Source of the DNA: Polaribacter sp. KT25b
Lineage (GTDB): Bacteria > Bacteroidota > Bacteroidia > Flavobacteriales > Flavobacteriaceae
Direction: 5' to 3'
Length of the DNA: 64,000 nucleotides
Assembly: GCF_900105145.1 (NCBI RefSeq)
Contig: NZ_LT629752.1
Coordinates: 2,308,501 to 2,372,500, forward strand
Shown here: piece by piece, positions 47,933 to 56,634 of the stretch
Layout: each line of letters begins with the position of its first letter
Position numbering within the stretch: the stretch's first letter is position 1
The notes under the pieces: model-generated
Seen by the model: the letters and a program-made list of their open reading frames with translations, nothing else
What the model was told of the DNA's origin: nothing
Databases searched by the model: none
Position numbers and translations under genes: made by a program

Positions 47933-50113
47933 ATGTTTAATAAAAGCATTTATATAATCATGATTTTTTTAAGCATTACTTCTTGTGCTCAAAAAAAAAA
48001 TGCACCCTTATATTCTAAAGAACATAAAATTTATCCAAAAATAAATATTCCTCTTGCTGCAGACAAATTTGTTGAGCAAGCAGCAAATGAATTTCGTAAT
48101 AATTTTAAGAAAATTACTGGTCATTCTATAGATATAGAAAGAAGTAATAGTTTAAATAGCAACTATAATTACATTGTTTTAAGAGTAAACCCTACACAAA
48201 AAGAAAATTATTGCTTTTATAAAAAAGATAATAACATAACAATACAAGCATTTGATACGCAAAATTTAGTATTTGGAATTAATGCTTTTTTTCAAAAATA
48301 TACACCGCTAAAATTTAAGGATAAAACCAAAGAAGTTATAGAAAATACCATTACTAATGAAATAGAAATTCCTAATAAATTTAGCCATTGCTCTTATCCA
48401 GATTTTGAATATAGAGAACCATATTTTTCTACTAATTTTGACCCAAATTTTAGAGGTTGGAATAAAACAAATTACTTAGAATTAGAATGGGGACTTTGGG
48501 GGCATAATATATCTAAGATTCTAAAAAAACACAATTTACCAGAAACAGTTTATGCTCAATTTGGTAATAGAAGAGTTAAAAATCAGTATTGTTTTACAAG
48601 CGATAGTTTATTTAAATACGTAAATGAACATGTTAAAAATACATATGAAAGCGATCATGCATTAAACAAATACATGATTTTACCAAATGATAATAATATT
48701 GTATGTACTTGTAACACATGTAAAGCTGTAGGAAATACTACAAAAGATGCAGCGCCAGCAATATTTACTTTTTTAAATAAATTAGCTGAAAATTATAAAA
48801 ACTTATCATTTTTTACAACTGCTTATGTTACTGTTAAAGAAATTCCTAAATTTAAAGCAGAACCTAATGTTGGTCTTTTTTACAGTACTATAAATATTCA
48901 AAAAGGTGTGCCTATTGAATTCTCTAAATATTATAAGAAATTTGAAAACGATATTAAAAAATGGCGTAGCTACGTTAACAACGTTTATATTTGGGATTAT
49001 ACCGTAAATTTTGATAATTACTTTGATATTTATCCATCAATAAGAGTAACACAACTTAACTTACAATTATACAAAAAACTTGGTGTTAATGGTGTTTTCT
49101 TGCACGGAAGCGAATATGATTACAGTGCTTTTCAAGATTTAAAAGCTACTTTATTTGCGAAACTTTTATGGAATACCAATATTAATATCGACAATGAAAT
49201 TGATACTTTTTTTCATGAGAAATATCCAAAAAAATTAGCAGGTGCATTAGCCAATTATTATTCTTTTGTTAATAATTCATTTTTTATAAATAAAAAGGAA
49301 TTAGGTATTTATAGCGGCATTCATCAATCCATAGAAAAATATTTAGATCCTAAATTATTTTTTAGTTTTTATGAAGAATTTGATGCTAATACAGAGAAAA
49401 ACAAATATGATAAAGAGTTTTTAAAAATTGCTACTGCCCTAACCTTTCTTAAATTAGAAATAATGAGAGATTATGGCTTAGGTACTTATGGTTTTGCTAC
49501 TTTAAATAAACAAGATCAAATAATTGTAAAAAATGAAGCAGCTCTTTTATTAGATAGATTAACTGCTTTTAGCAAATCTTCTAAATTAAAAACATACAAT
49601 GAATTAAAATTCACCTTAGACGATTACATAAAAAGTTGGAGACAAAATATTTTTAGATATCATAAAAGAAAACATTATTTTTACAAAAAACCGTTTAAAG
49701 TTTTGTCTAAATTAGATGAAGATTATAGAGATATAAGCAAGTTAAATGATGCGGCATTTGGTCTAAAAGATTATAATACAAATTGGCTAATTTGCTCTAT
49801 AGATGATTTAATATTAAAGATTGATAAAGAACAAATTAAAGAATCTAAAAAAATAACATTTTCATTTTTACAAGACACAAAACATGCTATATTTTACCCT
49901 AGTGTAATTGAAATATTAGACACTAATTATAAAGTAGTAAAAAAATTAAAACTTACTGTAGATAACACAGATTTAGCTACAAAAGAAATATCTATAGATT
50001 TACCTACAAAGTTTGATGACGAACAATTACCAAACACTTTTATCGTTAAAATAACTAAAAGCATAACAAAGGGTAAAAAAGCTTTAGCTTGTGATGAAAT
50101 TATATTTAATTAA
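47933..50113 (+). CDS. DUF4838 glycoside-hydrolase-like lipoprotein
   Basis: 726 residues with a lipobox (SITSCAQK, Cys18). An N-terminal alpha/beta domain like that of alpha-glucuronidases/GH20 (FVEQAANEFRNNFKKITGHS, NLVFGINAFFQKY), a central TIM-barrel-like part with PNDNNIVCTCNTCKAVG, YIWDYTVNFDNYFDIYPS and GVNGVFLHGSEYDYSAFQDL, and a C-terminal beta domain. It fits DUF4838. In this operon it takes the place held by the periplasmic hydrolases, lyases or deacetylases of alginate, PNAG and cellulose systems. Carboxylates in HGSEYD and YIWDY are plausible catalytic or substrate contacts. Confidence 0.75.
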   Translation: MFNKSIYIIMIFLSITSCAQKKNAPLYSKEHKIYPKINIPLAADKFVEQAANEFRNNFKKITGHSIDIERSNSLNSNYNYIVLRVNPTQKENYCFYKKDNNITIQAFDTQNLVFGINAFFQKYTPLKFKDKTKEVIENTITNEIEIPNKFSHCSYPDFEYREPYFSTNFDPNFRGWNKTNYLELEWGLWGHNISKILKKHNLPETVYAQFGNRRVKNQYCFTSDSLFKYVNEHVKNTYESDHALNKYMILPNDNNIVCTCNTCKAVGNTTKDAAPAIFTFLNKLAENYKNLSFFTTAYVTVKEIPKFKAEPNVGLFYSTINIQKGVPIEFSKYYKKFENDIKKWRSYVNNVYIWDYTVNFDNYFDIYPSIRVTQLNLQLYKKLGVNGVFLHGSEYDYSAFQDLKATLFAKLLWNTNINIDNEIDTFFHEKYPKKLAGALANYYSFVNNSFFINKKELGIYSGIHQSIEKYLDPKLFFSFYEEFDANTEKNKYDKEFLKIATALTFLKLEIMRDYGLGTYGFATLNKQDQIIVKNEAALLLDRLTAFSKSSKLKTYNELKFTLDDYIKSWRQNIFRYHKRKHYFYKKPFKVLSKLDEDYRDISKLNDAAFGLKDYNTNWLICSIDDLILKIDKEQIKESKKITFSFLQDTKHAIFYPSVIEILDTNYKVVKKLKLTVDNTDLATKEISIDLPTKFDDEQLPNTFIVKITKSITKGKKALACDEIIFN

Positions 50114-50132
50114 AATTTAAAAAATCACTTCA

Positions 50133-50657
50133 ATGAAAAATATATATTTTATTTTATTAATCGCTTTGATAACGGTTTCTTGTGATTTAAGAAAACCTGA
50201 TATTGACAAAGTCGAGAAAACCAAAATGGAAATTGAAGATCCAGAGCGTCACTATTATCCAATATTACGTGGTTCAGAAATTTCCACAACTTACAAAATT
50301 TATAATAGAGGTAATGCTCCTTTAATTATTTATGATGTACAAGCATCTTGTGGTTGTATTGCCCTAGATTTTCCAAGTAATTCTATTGGTAAGGATGATT
50401 TTGGCTTTATAACCTTAGATTATGACAGTGCTAAAAATATTGGTTATGTAGAATTCTATATAATGATTAGAGCAAATACAGAAAAAGAAACTTTTACAAC
50501 CATTAAATTTGATTTAAATGTCGTTACTTCTGCTCATTACACACAAGATTATGAAGAAATATATTTACAGAGAAGAAAAGAAAAATTAGGTGGTGAAGTG
50601 GATGGAGATTTAACTCAACAAGGATATTATGTAGATGATGTCAAAACTATTAGATAA
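50133..50657 (+). CDS. DUF1573 lipoprotein
   Basis: 174 residues with a lipobox (ITVSCDLR, Cys17) and an Ig-like DUF1573 domain: TYKIYNRGNAPLIIYDVQAS, then the conserved Cys pair in SCGCIALDFPS and the strand GFITLDYDSAKNIGYVEFYI. Follows the DUF4838 gene by 19 bp in the same operon. DUF1573 domains resemble ASH/MSP domains and bind other proteins; no enzymatic role is known to me. Perhaps a periplasmic or surface partner of the exporter. Confidence 0.82.
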   Translation: MKNIYFILLIALITVSCDLRKPDIDKVEKTKMEIEDPERHYYPILRGSEISTTYKIYNRGNAPLIIYDVQASCGCIALDFPSNSIGKDDFGFITLDYDSAKNIGYVEFYIMIRANTEKETFTTIKFDLNVVTSAHYTQDYEEIYLQRRKEKLGGEVDGDLTQQGYYVDDVKTIR

Positions 50658-50688
50658 AAAAATTATATATTAAACAAAAATCAATAAT

Positions 50689-51063
50689 ATGAAAGCAAAA
50701 TATCAAAGTGTACTAGATTTAGGTCAAGAATTAAACATTCAAAATGGTGATGTTAAAGAAGAAAACGGAAAGTTAATTGTAAAAGGAACTGCTGCTACGC
50801 AATATGAAAAAAATTTAATTTGGGATAAAATTAAAGAAATTGGAGGCGACAACCCTACAGATATTATGGCAGATATTAAAGTAGCAGACACTACAATTTT
50901 TGCAAATCATACTGTAAAAAGTGGAGAAACTTTAGGTAAAATAGCAAAACAATATTACGGTAGTGCAGGTAAATACACTGTTATTTTTAATGCAAATACA
51001 AACATCTTAAAAAACCCAGATGTAATTCATCCTGGCCAAGAATTGGTTATTCCTAATCTATAA
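50689..51063 (+). CDS. BON-LysM protein, Kbp/YgaU-like
   Basis: 124 residues: a BON domain (about 1-62, VKEENGKLIVKGTAATQYEK) and a LysM domain (about 74-122, HTVKSGETLGKIAKQYYGSA, PDVIHPGQELVIPNL). This is the layout of E. coli Kbp (YgaU), a soluble potassium-binding protein of about 149 residues. There is no signal peptide, so it should be cytoplasmic unlike most LysM proteins. It lies 31 bp after the DUF1573 gene and just before a terminator, so it is the last gene of the operon. Confidence 0.85.
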   Translation: MKAKYQSVLDLGQELNIQNGDVKEENGKLIVKGTAATQYEKNLIWDKIKEIGGDNPTDIMADIKVADTTIFANHTVKSGETLGKIAKQYYGSAGKYTVIFNANTNILKNPDVIHPGQELVIPNL

Positions 51064-51083
51064 GATTATAAAAAGATTATCTT

Positions 51084-51114
51084 AAAAACCGAAACAAATT
51101 GTTTCGGTTTTTTT
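51084..51114 (+). terminator. Terminator of the exopolysaccharide operon
   Basis: Stem AAAACCGAAAC with GTTTCGGTTTT around AAATT, followed by a run of T. Confidence 0.9.
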
Positions 51115-51165
51115 ATTTTTGACAAATAGGTAAATGTGTGTTTATTTTGTTGATGTAATAAAGCT

Positions 51166-51462
51166 ATGAATTCAAAGAAATATTATGAAAAAAAGAACGA
51201 AAATTTTATAAATTATTGGAACGATAAAAGAAAAAATAAACATAAATATTCTTTTTTTCAAGCTTGTATTTTTATAATTCCTTTTTCTATATTTTTGGGC
51301 ATTTTAAATTATGGTCTTAAAAACTTAATATCTTTAAAATTCATTTTACTTTTTAGCATTTCATTTTTTATTTATTACCTATTTACTTACTTTATCGATT
51401 TTCGCATTCACGAAAAAAGGTATCAAAAACTAAAAAAAGAAAAACAACATTTTGATCACTAA
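51166..51462 (+). CDS. Small two-helix membrane protein, unknown
   Basis: 98 residues; a Lys-rich N-terminus (MNSKKYYEKKNENFINYW), two membrane helices (about 32-52 and 58-80) and a basic C-terminus. No family recognised. Its last codons overlap the next gene by 11 bp, so the two are probably coupled. Confidence 0.6.
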   Translation: MNSKKYYEKKNENFINYWNDKRKNKHKYSFFQACIFIIPFSIFLGILNYGLKNLISLKFILLFSISFFIYYLFTYFIDFRIHEKRYQKLKKEKQHFDH

Positions 51463-52054
51463 CAAAAAACAATTTTATAAAGAAATTTTAAAATCGCTTG
51501 CCAAATTAATTATTGCAGGTATTTTTATTGGAGTTTTAAAAGAATATGATGCTATAATTGCCTTTATTTTACTTTTAAAAATTTTTCATAATATCTATAC
51601 AGAAATTATAAAACCAAAAACAAACAAAAACTGGTTGCTTTTAATCGGGATGTTATTAACTGGTTTTGGCGGAATTGTTGGTGAAACTTGGGGTGTTTCT
51701 AATGGATATTGGGAGTATAATAAAGTTACAAGAGAGTTGCCTTTATGGTTGCCATTTGCTTGGATGTTAGCTTTTCATTACTTGTATAAATTAGAACGCA
51801 ATTTAATTCCGCTTTTATCTAATCAATCGCAAAAAAATAAAATTGTTTTAGCAATAATATTAGCTTTAATATTACCCGCTTTTGGCGAAGTTATTACAAT
51901 TTATTTAGGTGTTTGGACTTATTATTGGCCTTATCAACTTTTAGGCGTTCCGTTGTATGCTTTTATATGTCTGTTATTTGTACATATGTTAGTCTATTCA
52001 ATTTTACATTATGTGTGCAAAAAATATAAAATCAATGATATTGTTTTTAACTAA
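51452..52054 (+). CDS. Polytopic membrane protein with internal repeat, CruF-like pattern
   Basis: 200 residues with about six membrane helices. The start is taken as the TTG at 51452, overlapping the upstream gene; no ATG fits. Two halves carry similar motifs: GGIVGETWGVSNGYWEY with LPLWLPFAW, and FGEVITIYLGVWTYYW with LGVPLYAFI. This Glu plus G-x-W/Y-x-Y pattern recalls carotenoid hydratases such as CruF, but no carotenoid genes are nearby and the match is from memory, so the function stays open. Confidence 0.55.
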   Translation: MITNKKQFYKEILKSLAKLIIAGIFIGVLKEYDAIIAFILLLKIFHNIYTEIIKPKTNKNWLLLIGMLLTGFGGIVGETWGVSNGYWEYNKVTRELPLWLPFAWMLAFHYLYKLERNLIPLLSNQSQKNKIVLAIILALILPAFGEVITIYLGVWTYYWPYQLLGVPLYAFICLLFVHMLVYSILHYVCKKYKINDIVFN

Positions 52055-52092
52055 AAAAAATTAATTCTTCATTTTTACCTTTAAAACACTTA

Positions 52093-52947
52093 CTAAAACC
52101 GCCAACAAACAACTCTAGTAACTTTATTTCCTTGATTCATATCAATTACTTTAAACTCTTTTGCTCCTAGTTTTTTTGATGACGTTTGTAAACTTTCTAC
52201 ATTTTCTTTTTTAGAAACCAAACTTGTAAACCAAATACTTTGTTTAGAAAACAAAGAACTTTCATACAAATAATTATGTAAAAAGGCTTTTTCTCCTCCA
52301 GGAAACCATAATTCATTATTATTTCCAGAAAAATTTCTAACAGCATTATTACCTAAATTTTTGGTTTTTCTTCTATTAGCGCCTTGTGCTTCTTCTGCAG
52401 ATTTATAAAAAGGTGGATTACACATTACAGCAGAAAATAAATCATCATCTTTTAGAACTCCTTTTAAAATTTGTTGCTCATTTAACTGTTGACGCAATTC
52501 AATTTTTGACTCTAAATTATTATCATCAATAATATCTTGTGCTGCATCTAAAGAATCTAAATCAATATCCGTAGCAACAAAATTCCAATTAAATTGAGCA
52601 ACACCTAATAATGGATAAATACAAGTTGCACCTGTACCAATATCTAAAATTTTAATTTCTTTTTCTAATGATAGTAAATCTGATAAATGCAAAATATAAT
52701 CTAAACGACCAGGAATTGGCGGACATAAATTTTCATCAGAAAAATGCCAAACTTTAATTTTATCAAAAGTAAAAAGCAAAGCTTTATTTAGTTCTTTTAC
52801 TGCCTTTGGATCTGAAAAATTGATACTTATTGCTCCAAATTTATTTTCTAAAACAAACTCTTTTAATTGAGGATTTTTGATAATTAAATCATCAAAATTA
52901 TAACCTTTATTAAATTTATTTTGTGGATGTAGGCTTTTTTCTTTCAT
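52093..52947 (-). CDS. rlmF: 23S rRNA (adenine-1618-N6)-methyltransferase RlmF
   Basis: 284 residues. Transfers a methyl group from SAM to A1618 of 23S rRNA. Seen: start MKEKSLHPQNKFNKGYNF with the family HPxN, the lead-in CPPIPGRLDYILHLSDLL, SAM motif I ILDIGTGATCIYPLLG, motif II VATDIDLDSLDAA, and the N6-adenine catalytic NPPFYKS. Typical length. Upstream across 293 bp lies the terminator of the LuxR-type gene. Confidence 0.94.
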   Translation of the reverse strand: MKEKSLHPQNKFNKGYNFDDLIIKNPQLKEFVLENKFGAISINFSDPKAVKELNKALLFTFDKIKVWHFSDENLCPPIPGRLDYILHLSDLLSLEKEIKILDIGTGATCIYPLLGVAQFNWNFVATDIDLDSLDAAQDIIDDNNLESKIELRQQLNEQQILKGVLKDDDLFSAVMCNPPFYKSAEEAQGANRRKTKNLGNNAVRNFSGNNNELWFPGGEKAFLHNYLYESSLFSKQSIWFTSLVSKKENVESLQTSSKKLGAKEFKVIDMNQGNKVTRVVCWRF

Positions 52948-53205
52948 ATTTTACTGTTTAATATACTTAAATTTCAACCTTTTTTTGACTTTTTAGGTCT
53001 TTTTTACTACTTAACCTTTAATTACAATCAATATAAATAAGATATTTAAAACAATTATGTTATTAATTTACAATTAATTAAACAATTAAAAACCAATATA
53101 CACACTGTACAAACATACTACATTAATACTACATTGCTTTAATAACCCAAAATGATTGATTAGATTTATATGTATATTAAAAGCCCCCAATTCTTTTAAT
53201 TTCAT

Positions 53206-53238
53206 AAATGTCATTTGAAACTTTTTCAAATGGCATTT
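53206..53238 (-). terminator. Hairpin after the LuxR-type regulator
   Basis: Arms ATGTCATTTGAAA (53208-53220) and TTTCAAATGGCAT (53224-53236), one G-U, 3-base loop. The T run is on the plus-strand side, so its strength for the minus-strand gene is uncertain. The rest of the gap to rlmF is plain AT-rich DNA. Confidence 0.55.
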
Positions 53239-53240
53239 TT

Positions 53241-54797
53241 TTATAAACCATTTAAAAAACCTTGAAGCGACTCCTCTAATTCTAATTTTTTCTTAATTCT
53301 ATATCTTGTAGTTTCTACACTTCTAGGAGACAAATTTAAAATACTCGCAACTTCTTTACTTTTTAAATTTACAGCAACATAGGCACAATGCTTCTGTTCT
53401 GTTATAGACAAGCTTTCGCATTTTGTTATTAGTTTTTCAAAAAAATCGGGTCTGTTTTTTTCAAACTCTATTTTAAAATCTTCCCAAATTTCTTCTTCGG
53501 AAATAACTTGTTGCAAAGATCTATTAACAGAATGCATTTTAACACTTTCTATAGTTTCTTTATTTTCTATAAGTTTATCAATATTTTTTACAACATTATT
53601 AACTGCATCTTTGTAATTAGAAATTTTTAATGTTTTTGTAAATAATGTTTGTTCATTATATTTTAATAACGTGTTTATTTCTGCATTTTTTGCAATTAAA
53701 CCAGAATGGACTTCTTCTAATTTATCATAATTATTGTGCAGTTTTTCATTCAATTTATCTTTTTCTTTTAAAGCAAATTTTAATTTATTAGAAAACTGAT
53801 TACTTTTAAATATTAGATAAAAACAAATCAGTAAAAATAAAATACTACCAACAAGAATTAATTTTTGATTAAATATAACCGCTTTATTACTTTTTAATAA
53901 TTTATCTTCTAGTTCTGATTCTGTGCTTAAAAAAGCTCTATTTAATTCGTTTTGGGATAAATTATTTAAGATTAACAATGAATCTGATGCTTTTAAATAT
54001 TTATAAGCTAAATCAAAATTCTTTTGTTTTCTATTTAACTTGGCATTAGTTAAAGATATTTGTCTACTAGATTTTAAAAAATCTTCTTCTTCTTTTATAG
54101 TAGTAAGAGTGTCTGCAAGTTTATTAGTAAGTTTAGAAGCTATTAATAAATTAGCTTCTGCCAATTTAAATTTACTTAAGTTTATATTAGCTTCTGCTAA
54201 AAATATATGAAAATATTTTAATCTTGGTAATTTTGATTTACTTTTTCCTATTGCAATAATTCCTTTTTCTGCATTTATTAAAACTCTTTTCCAATCATTT
54301 TCTTCTGTATATAAACGACAAAGACTAAAATAAGTATCTACAACAAAGGTTTTATCTTTATTTAACTCGCCAAAATAAACTGCTTTATTATAATATTCTA
54401 CCGATAAAGAATTTTTATTCTTACCATGATAAAAAATTCCTAAAAGATTATTAAGCGCAGTTTTAACAGCATAATCATTACAAAACTCAGCCTCGTCAAC
54501 TCCTTTTTTTAGATTTCCTAAAAAATCTTCTGATTTACTTAAAGTGTATTTTTTTAATGCTCTTAAATGATTTATTTTACTTAAAATACAAGGATCTGTA
54601 AAATTAACTTTATGATTATCTATAAAAAATAATACTGGAATTAAAGGTTGAGTATTATCATGTAATTCTGAATCTAAAAAAGCTTGATCTATTTTTTCTT
54701 CTAGATTGTTAATATTTATTTCAAGACTATCTGTTTTATTTGAACAGAAAGAAAAAGTTAAAATAATTATAATTAAAGTTAGGGGCCTAAAATTCAA
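53241..54797 (-). CDS. Membrane-anchored TPR regulator with LuxR-type HTH
   Basis: 518 residues. N-terminal signal or lipobox-like segment (IIIILTFSFCSN), a TPR region in the periplasm (about 60-280: NNLLGIFYHGKNKNSLSVEY, TYFSLCRLYTEENDW, AEANINLSKFKLAEANLL), one membrane helix at about 305-328 (LILVGSILFLLICFYLIF), a coiled coil and a C-terminal helix-turn-helix (about 455-518: LSITEQKHCAYVAVNLKSKE, VASILNLSPRSVETTRYRI). It could sense an envelope state and act on DNA from the membrane. Target genes are not evident; its neighbours are divergent or unrelated. Confidence 0.82.
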   Translation of the reverse strand: MNFRPLTLIIIILTFSFCSNKTDSLEININNLEEKIDQAFLDSELHDNTQPLIPVLFFIDNHKVNFTDPCILSKINHLRALKKYTLSKSEDFLGNLKKGVDEAEFCNDYAVKTALNNLLGIFYHGKNKNSLSVEYYNKAVYFGELNKDKTFVVDTYFSLCRLYTEENDWKRVLINAEKGIIAIGKSKSKLPRLKYFHIFLAEANINLSKFKLAEANLLIASKLTNKLADTLTTIKEEEDFLKSSRQISLTNAKLNRKQKNFDLAYKYLKASDSLLILNNLSQNELNRAFLSTESELEDKLLKSNKAVIFNQKLILVGSILFLLICFYLIFKSNQFSNKLKFALKEKDKLNEKLHNNYDKLEEVHSGLIAKNAEINTLLKYNEQTLFTKTLKISNYKDAVNNVVKNIDKLIENKETIESVKMHSVNRSLQQVISEEEIWEDFKIEFEKNRPDFFEKLITKCESLSITEQKHCAYVAVNLKSKEVASILNLSPRSVETTRYRIKKKLELEESLQGFLNGL

Positions 54798-54839
54798 GTT
54801 TAATAAAAGAAAATTAAAAAATTCAACAAAAATCTAAAT

Positions 54840-56432
54840 TTACAATGTAATTATGGTAAAATCTAGCAATAAAGGTTTTAATGACGATTTTAAAACGGAA
54901 GTAAAAAATGTTCCATATTCTAGATAATACTCAGAAAAATTACGCTGTCTTTCTTCCAGAGATTGATTTGGCAAAAGTTCATTTTGAAGTATAGTAATAC
55001 GAGTAACCAAGTCTTTTTGTCTTCTTTTTTCTGCAATTAACAATCTTTTTTCGAGATTTTCTAATCCTTTTATTTGTTTTCTTTCTTGTGCATTTACTGC
55101 ATTTATAAAAGAAACATCGGTTTTTTTAGCAACTTCTTTTAAATCAGAAAATTGATTTTGTAAAAATTGAATCTTCTCTTTAAAATCAGTTTTAATTTCT
55201 GAATTTTCTATTACTTTTTTTGATAGTAATTCATTCTGATTTAAAAATAATTCTTCAAACGAAATATTTAATTTTTCTAATTTAGTTGCTTGTTTTTCTG
55301 ATACAATTTGTACAGAATTACGCAACAACAAAACCGGAAAAGGAATATTTACTTTCTCAAAATATGCTTTTAATTCAAACCAATAAGCCATTTCTCCTCC
55401 TCCGCCAATATAACAAAGATTCGGTAAAATTACTTCTTGATATAAAGGTCTCATAATTACATTTGGCGAAAAAGCTTTTGGATTTTTATCAACTTCTTCT
55501 AAAATTTCTGCTTTTGTAAACGTAATACTCGTGTTGTTTACTTTATAAATATTATCCTCAAAAATAATGCGTTCTCTAAAATCATTACCTAAATAAAACA
55601 AATTAATTTCTCTAGGATTTACTTGAATTTTATAATTTTTTTCAAGTTCTACAATCGTTTTAGAAACTTCTAGAAATGAAATTTGTTTTTCTAATTCTTC
55701 TTTTATATAAGGATTAAATAATTGCTTTAAACCCGCATCATCTCCATCAATAATTACCAAACCATGTTCTTTAAATAATTCATTGGCAATAAAACGAGTT
55801 GCATCCGCTAAATTAGTATGCTTTAAGTAAGCTTCAGAAAATAAATCTTTTAAAAATTGTGCGTTTTTAGAATTCCCTAAATGATTAGAGAAAACATCAA
55901 AAACATCTTGTAAACCTTCTGTAGAAAATCGGCCAACTGCTCCTCCATCTTCACGATTCCATTGTACTTTTTTACCATTAAAATTAAAATAATTTATTTC
56001 ATCAAAATCATGATCTTCTGTTGCCATCCAATAAATTGGAATAAAATTTTGTTCAGGAAATTTTTCTGATAATTCTTCGCTTAAATTTATGGTAGAAATA
56101 ATTTTATATAAAAAATATAAAGGACCAGTAAACAAATTTAATTGATGACCTGTTGTAATTGTAAATGTATTTTGTTGTTTTAATAACTCAATATTTTCGC
56201 TAGTTTTTTCTGATGTAACGAACGATTTATATTGTGTTTTTAAAGCATTAACCAAAGTTAATCTTGATTGTAATCTATATGATTTTTGCTTTTCTTCAAT
56301 TTGATTATGAAATCCAGAAATATCAGGAAAATTATTGTAAAAAGGTTTTATGTTTTCGTTTTTCTCTAAATAATCGTGCATTGTTTTAGAGAAGAAACCT
56401 GTTTTTTGAAAAGGTATTTGTGTTACTTTCAT
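54840..56432 (-). CDS. bshC: Bacillithiol biosynthesis cysteine-adding enzyme BshC
   Basis: 530 residues from the ATG at 56432 (MKVTQIPFQKTGFFSKTMHD), the normal family start; an ATG nine codons earlier gives an unlikely MLHKLCTLN extension. BshC joins Cys to glucosaminyl malate to make bacillithiol, the main thiol in many Bacteroidota. Conserved blocks: TITTGHQLNLFTGPLYFLYK, FIPIYWMATEDHDFDEIN, PNLCYIGGGGEMAYWFELK, a central coiled coil and the C-terminal domain. Not near bshA or bshB in this window. Confidence 0.94.
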   Translation of the reverse strand: MKVTQIPFQKTGFFSKTMHDYLEKNENIKPFYNNFPDISGFHNQIEEKQKSYRLQSRLTLVNALKTQYKSFVTSEKTSENIELLKQQNTFTITTGHQLNLFTGPLYFLYKIISTINLSEELSEKFPEQNFIPIYWMATEDHDFDEINYFNFNGKKVQWNREDGGAVGRFSTEGLQDVFDVFSNHLGNSKNAQFLKDLFSEAYLKHTNLADATRFIANELFKEHGLVIIDGDDAGLKQLFNPYIKEELEKQISFLEVSKTIVELEKNYKIQVNPREINLFYLGNDFRERIIFEDNIYKVNNTSITFTKAEILEEVDKNPKAFSPNVIMRPLYQEVILPNLCYIGGGGEMAYWFELKAYFEKVNIPFPVLLLRNSVQIVSEKQATKLEKLNISFEELFLNQNELLSKKVIENSEIKTDFKEKIQFLQNQFSDLKEVAKKTDVSFINAVNAQERKQIKGLENLEKRLLIAEKRRQKDLVTRITILQNELLPNQSLEERQRNFSEYYLEYGTFFTSVLKSSLKPLLLDFTIITL

Positions 56433-56605
56433 ATTTAAAGTGCACAGTTTATGTAACATTCAGGCTCTAAAGAAGAATTCATGTAGTTGATTATTTTTTT
56501 GATAAAAATACAATTATTTTAGGCTTTGTCGTAATTTGAAAAACAATCTAACAAATTTTTAACTAGATTAAGAATCATCAGTAATAAATAGTAGAAATTA
56601 TTCCT

Positions 56606-56613
56606 TATTTTTG
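56606..56613 (+). promoter_or_regulatory. Candidate -7 box TATTTTTG of the M14 peptidase gene
   Basis: Exact TAnnTTTG match 21 bp before the ATG at 56635. Confidence 0.45.
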
Positions 56614-56634
56614 ATATTTATATAAACTTTTTTC

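Noticed and set aside
50689..51063. Secreted peptidoglycan-binding LysM protein
   Set aside because: No signal peptide; the BON-LysM order and length match cytoplasmic Kbp instead.
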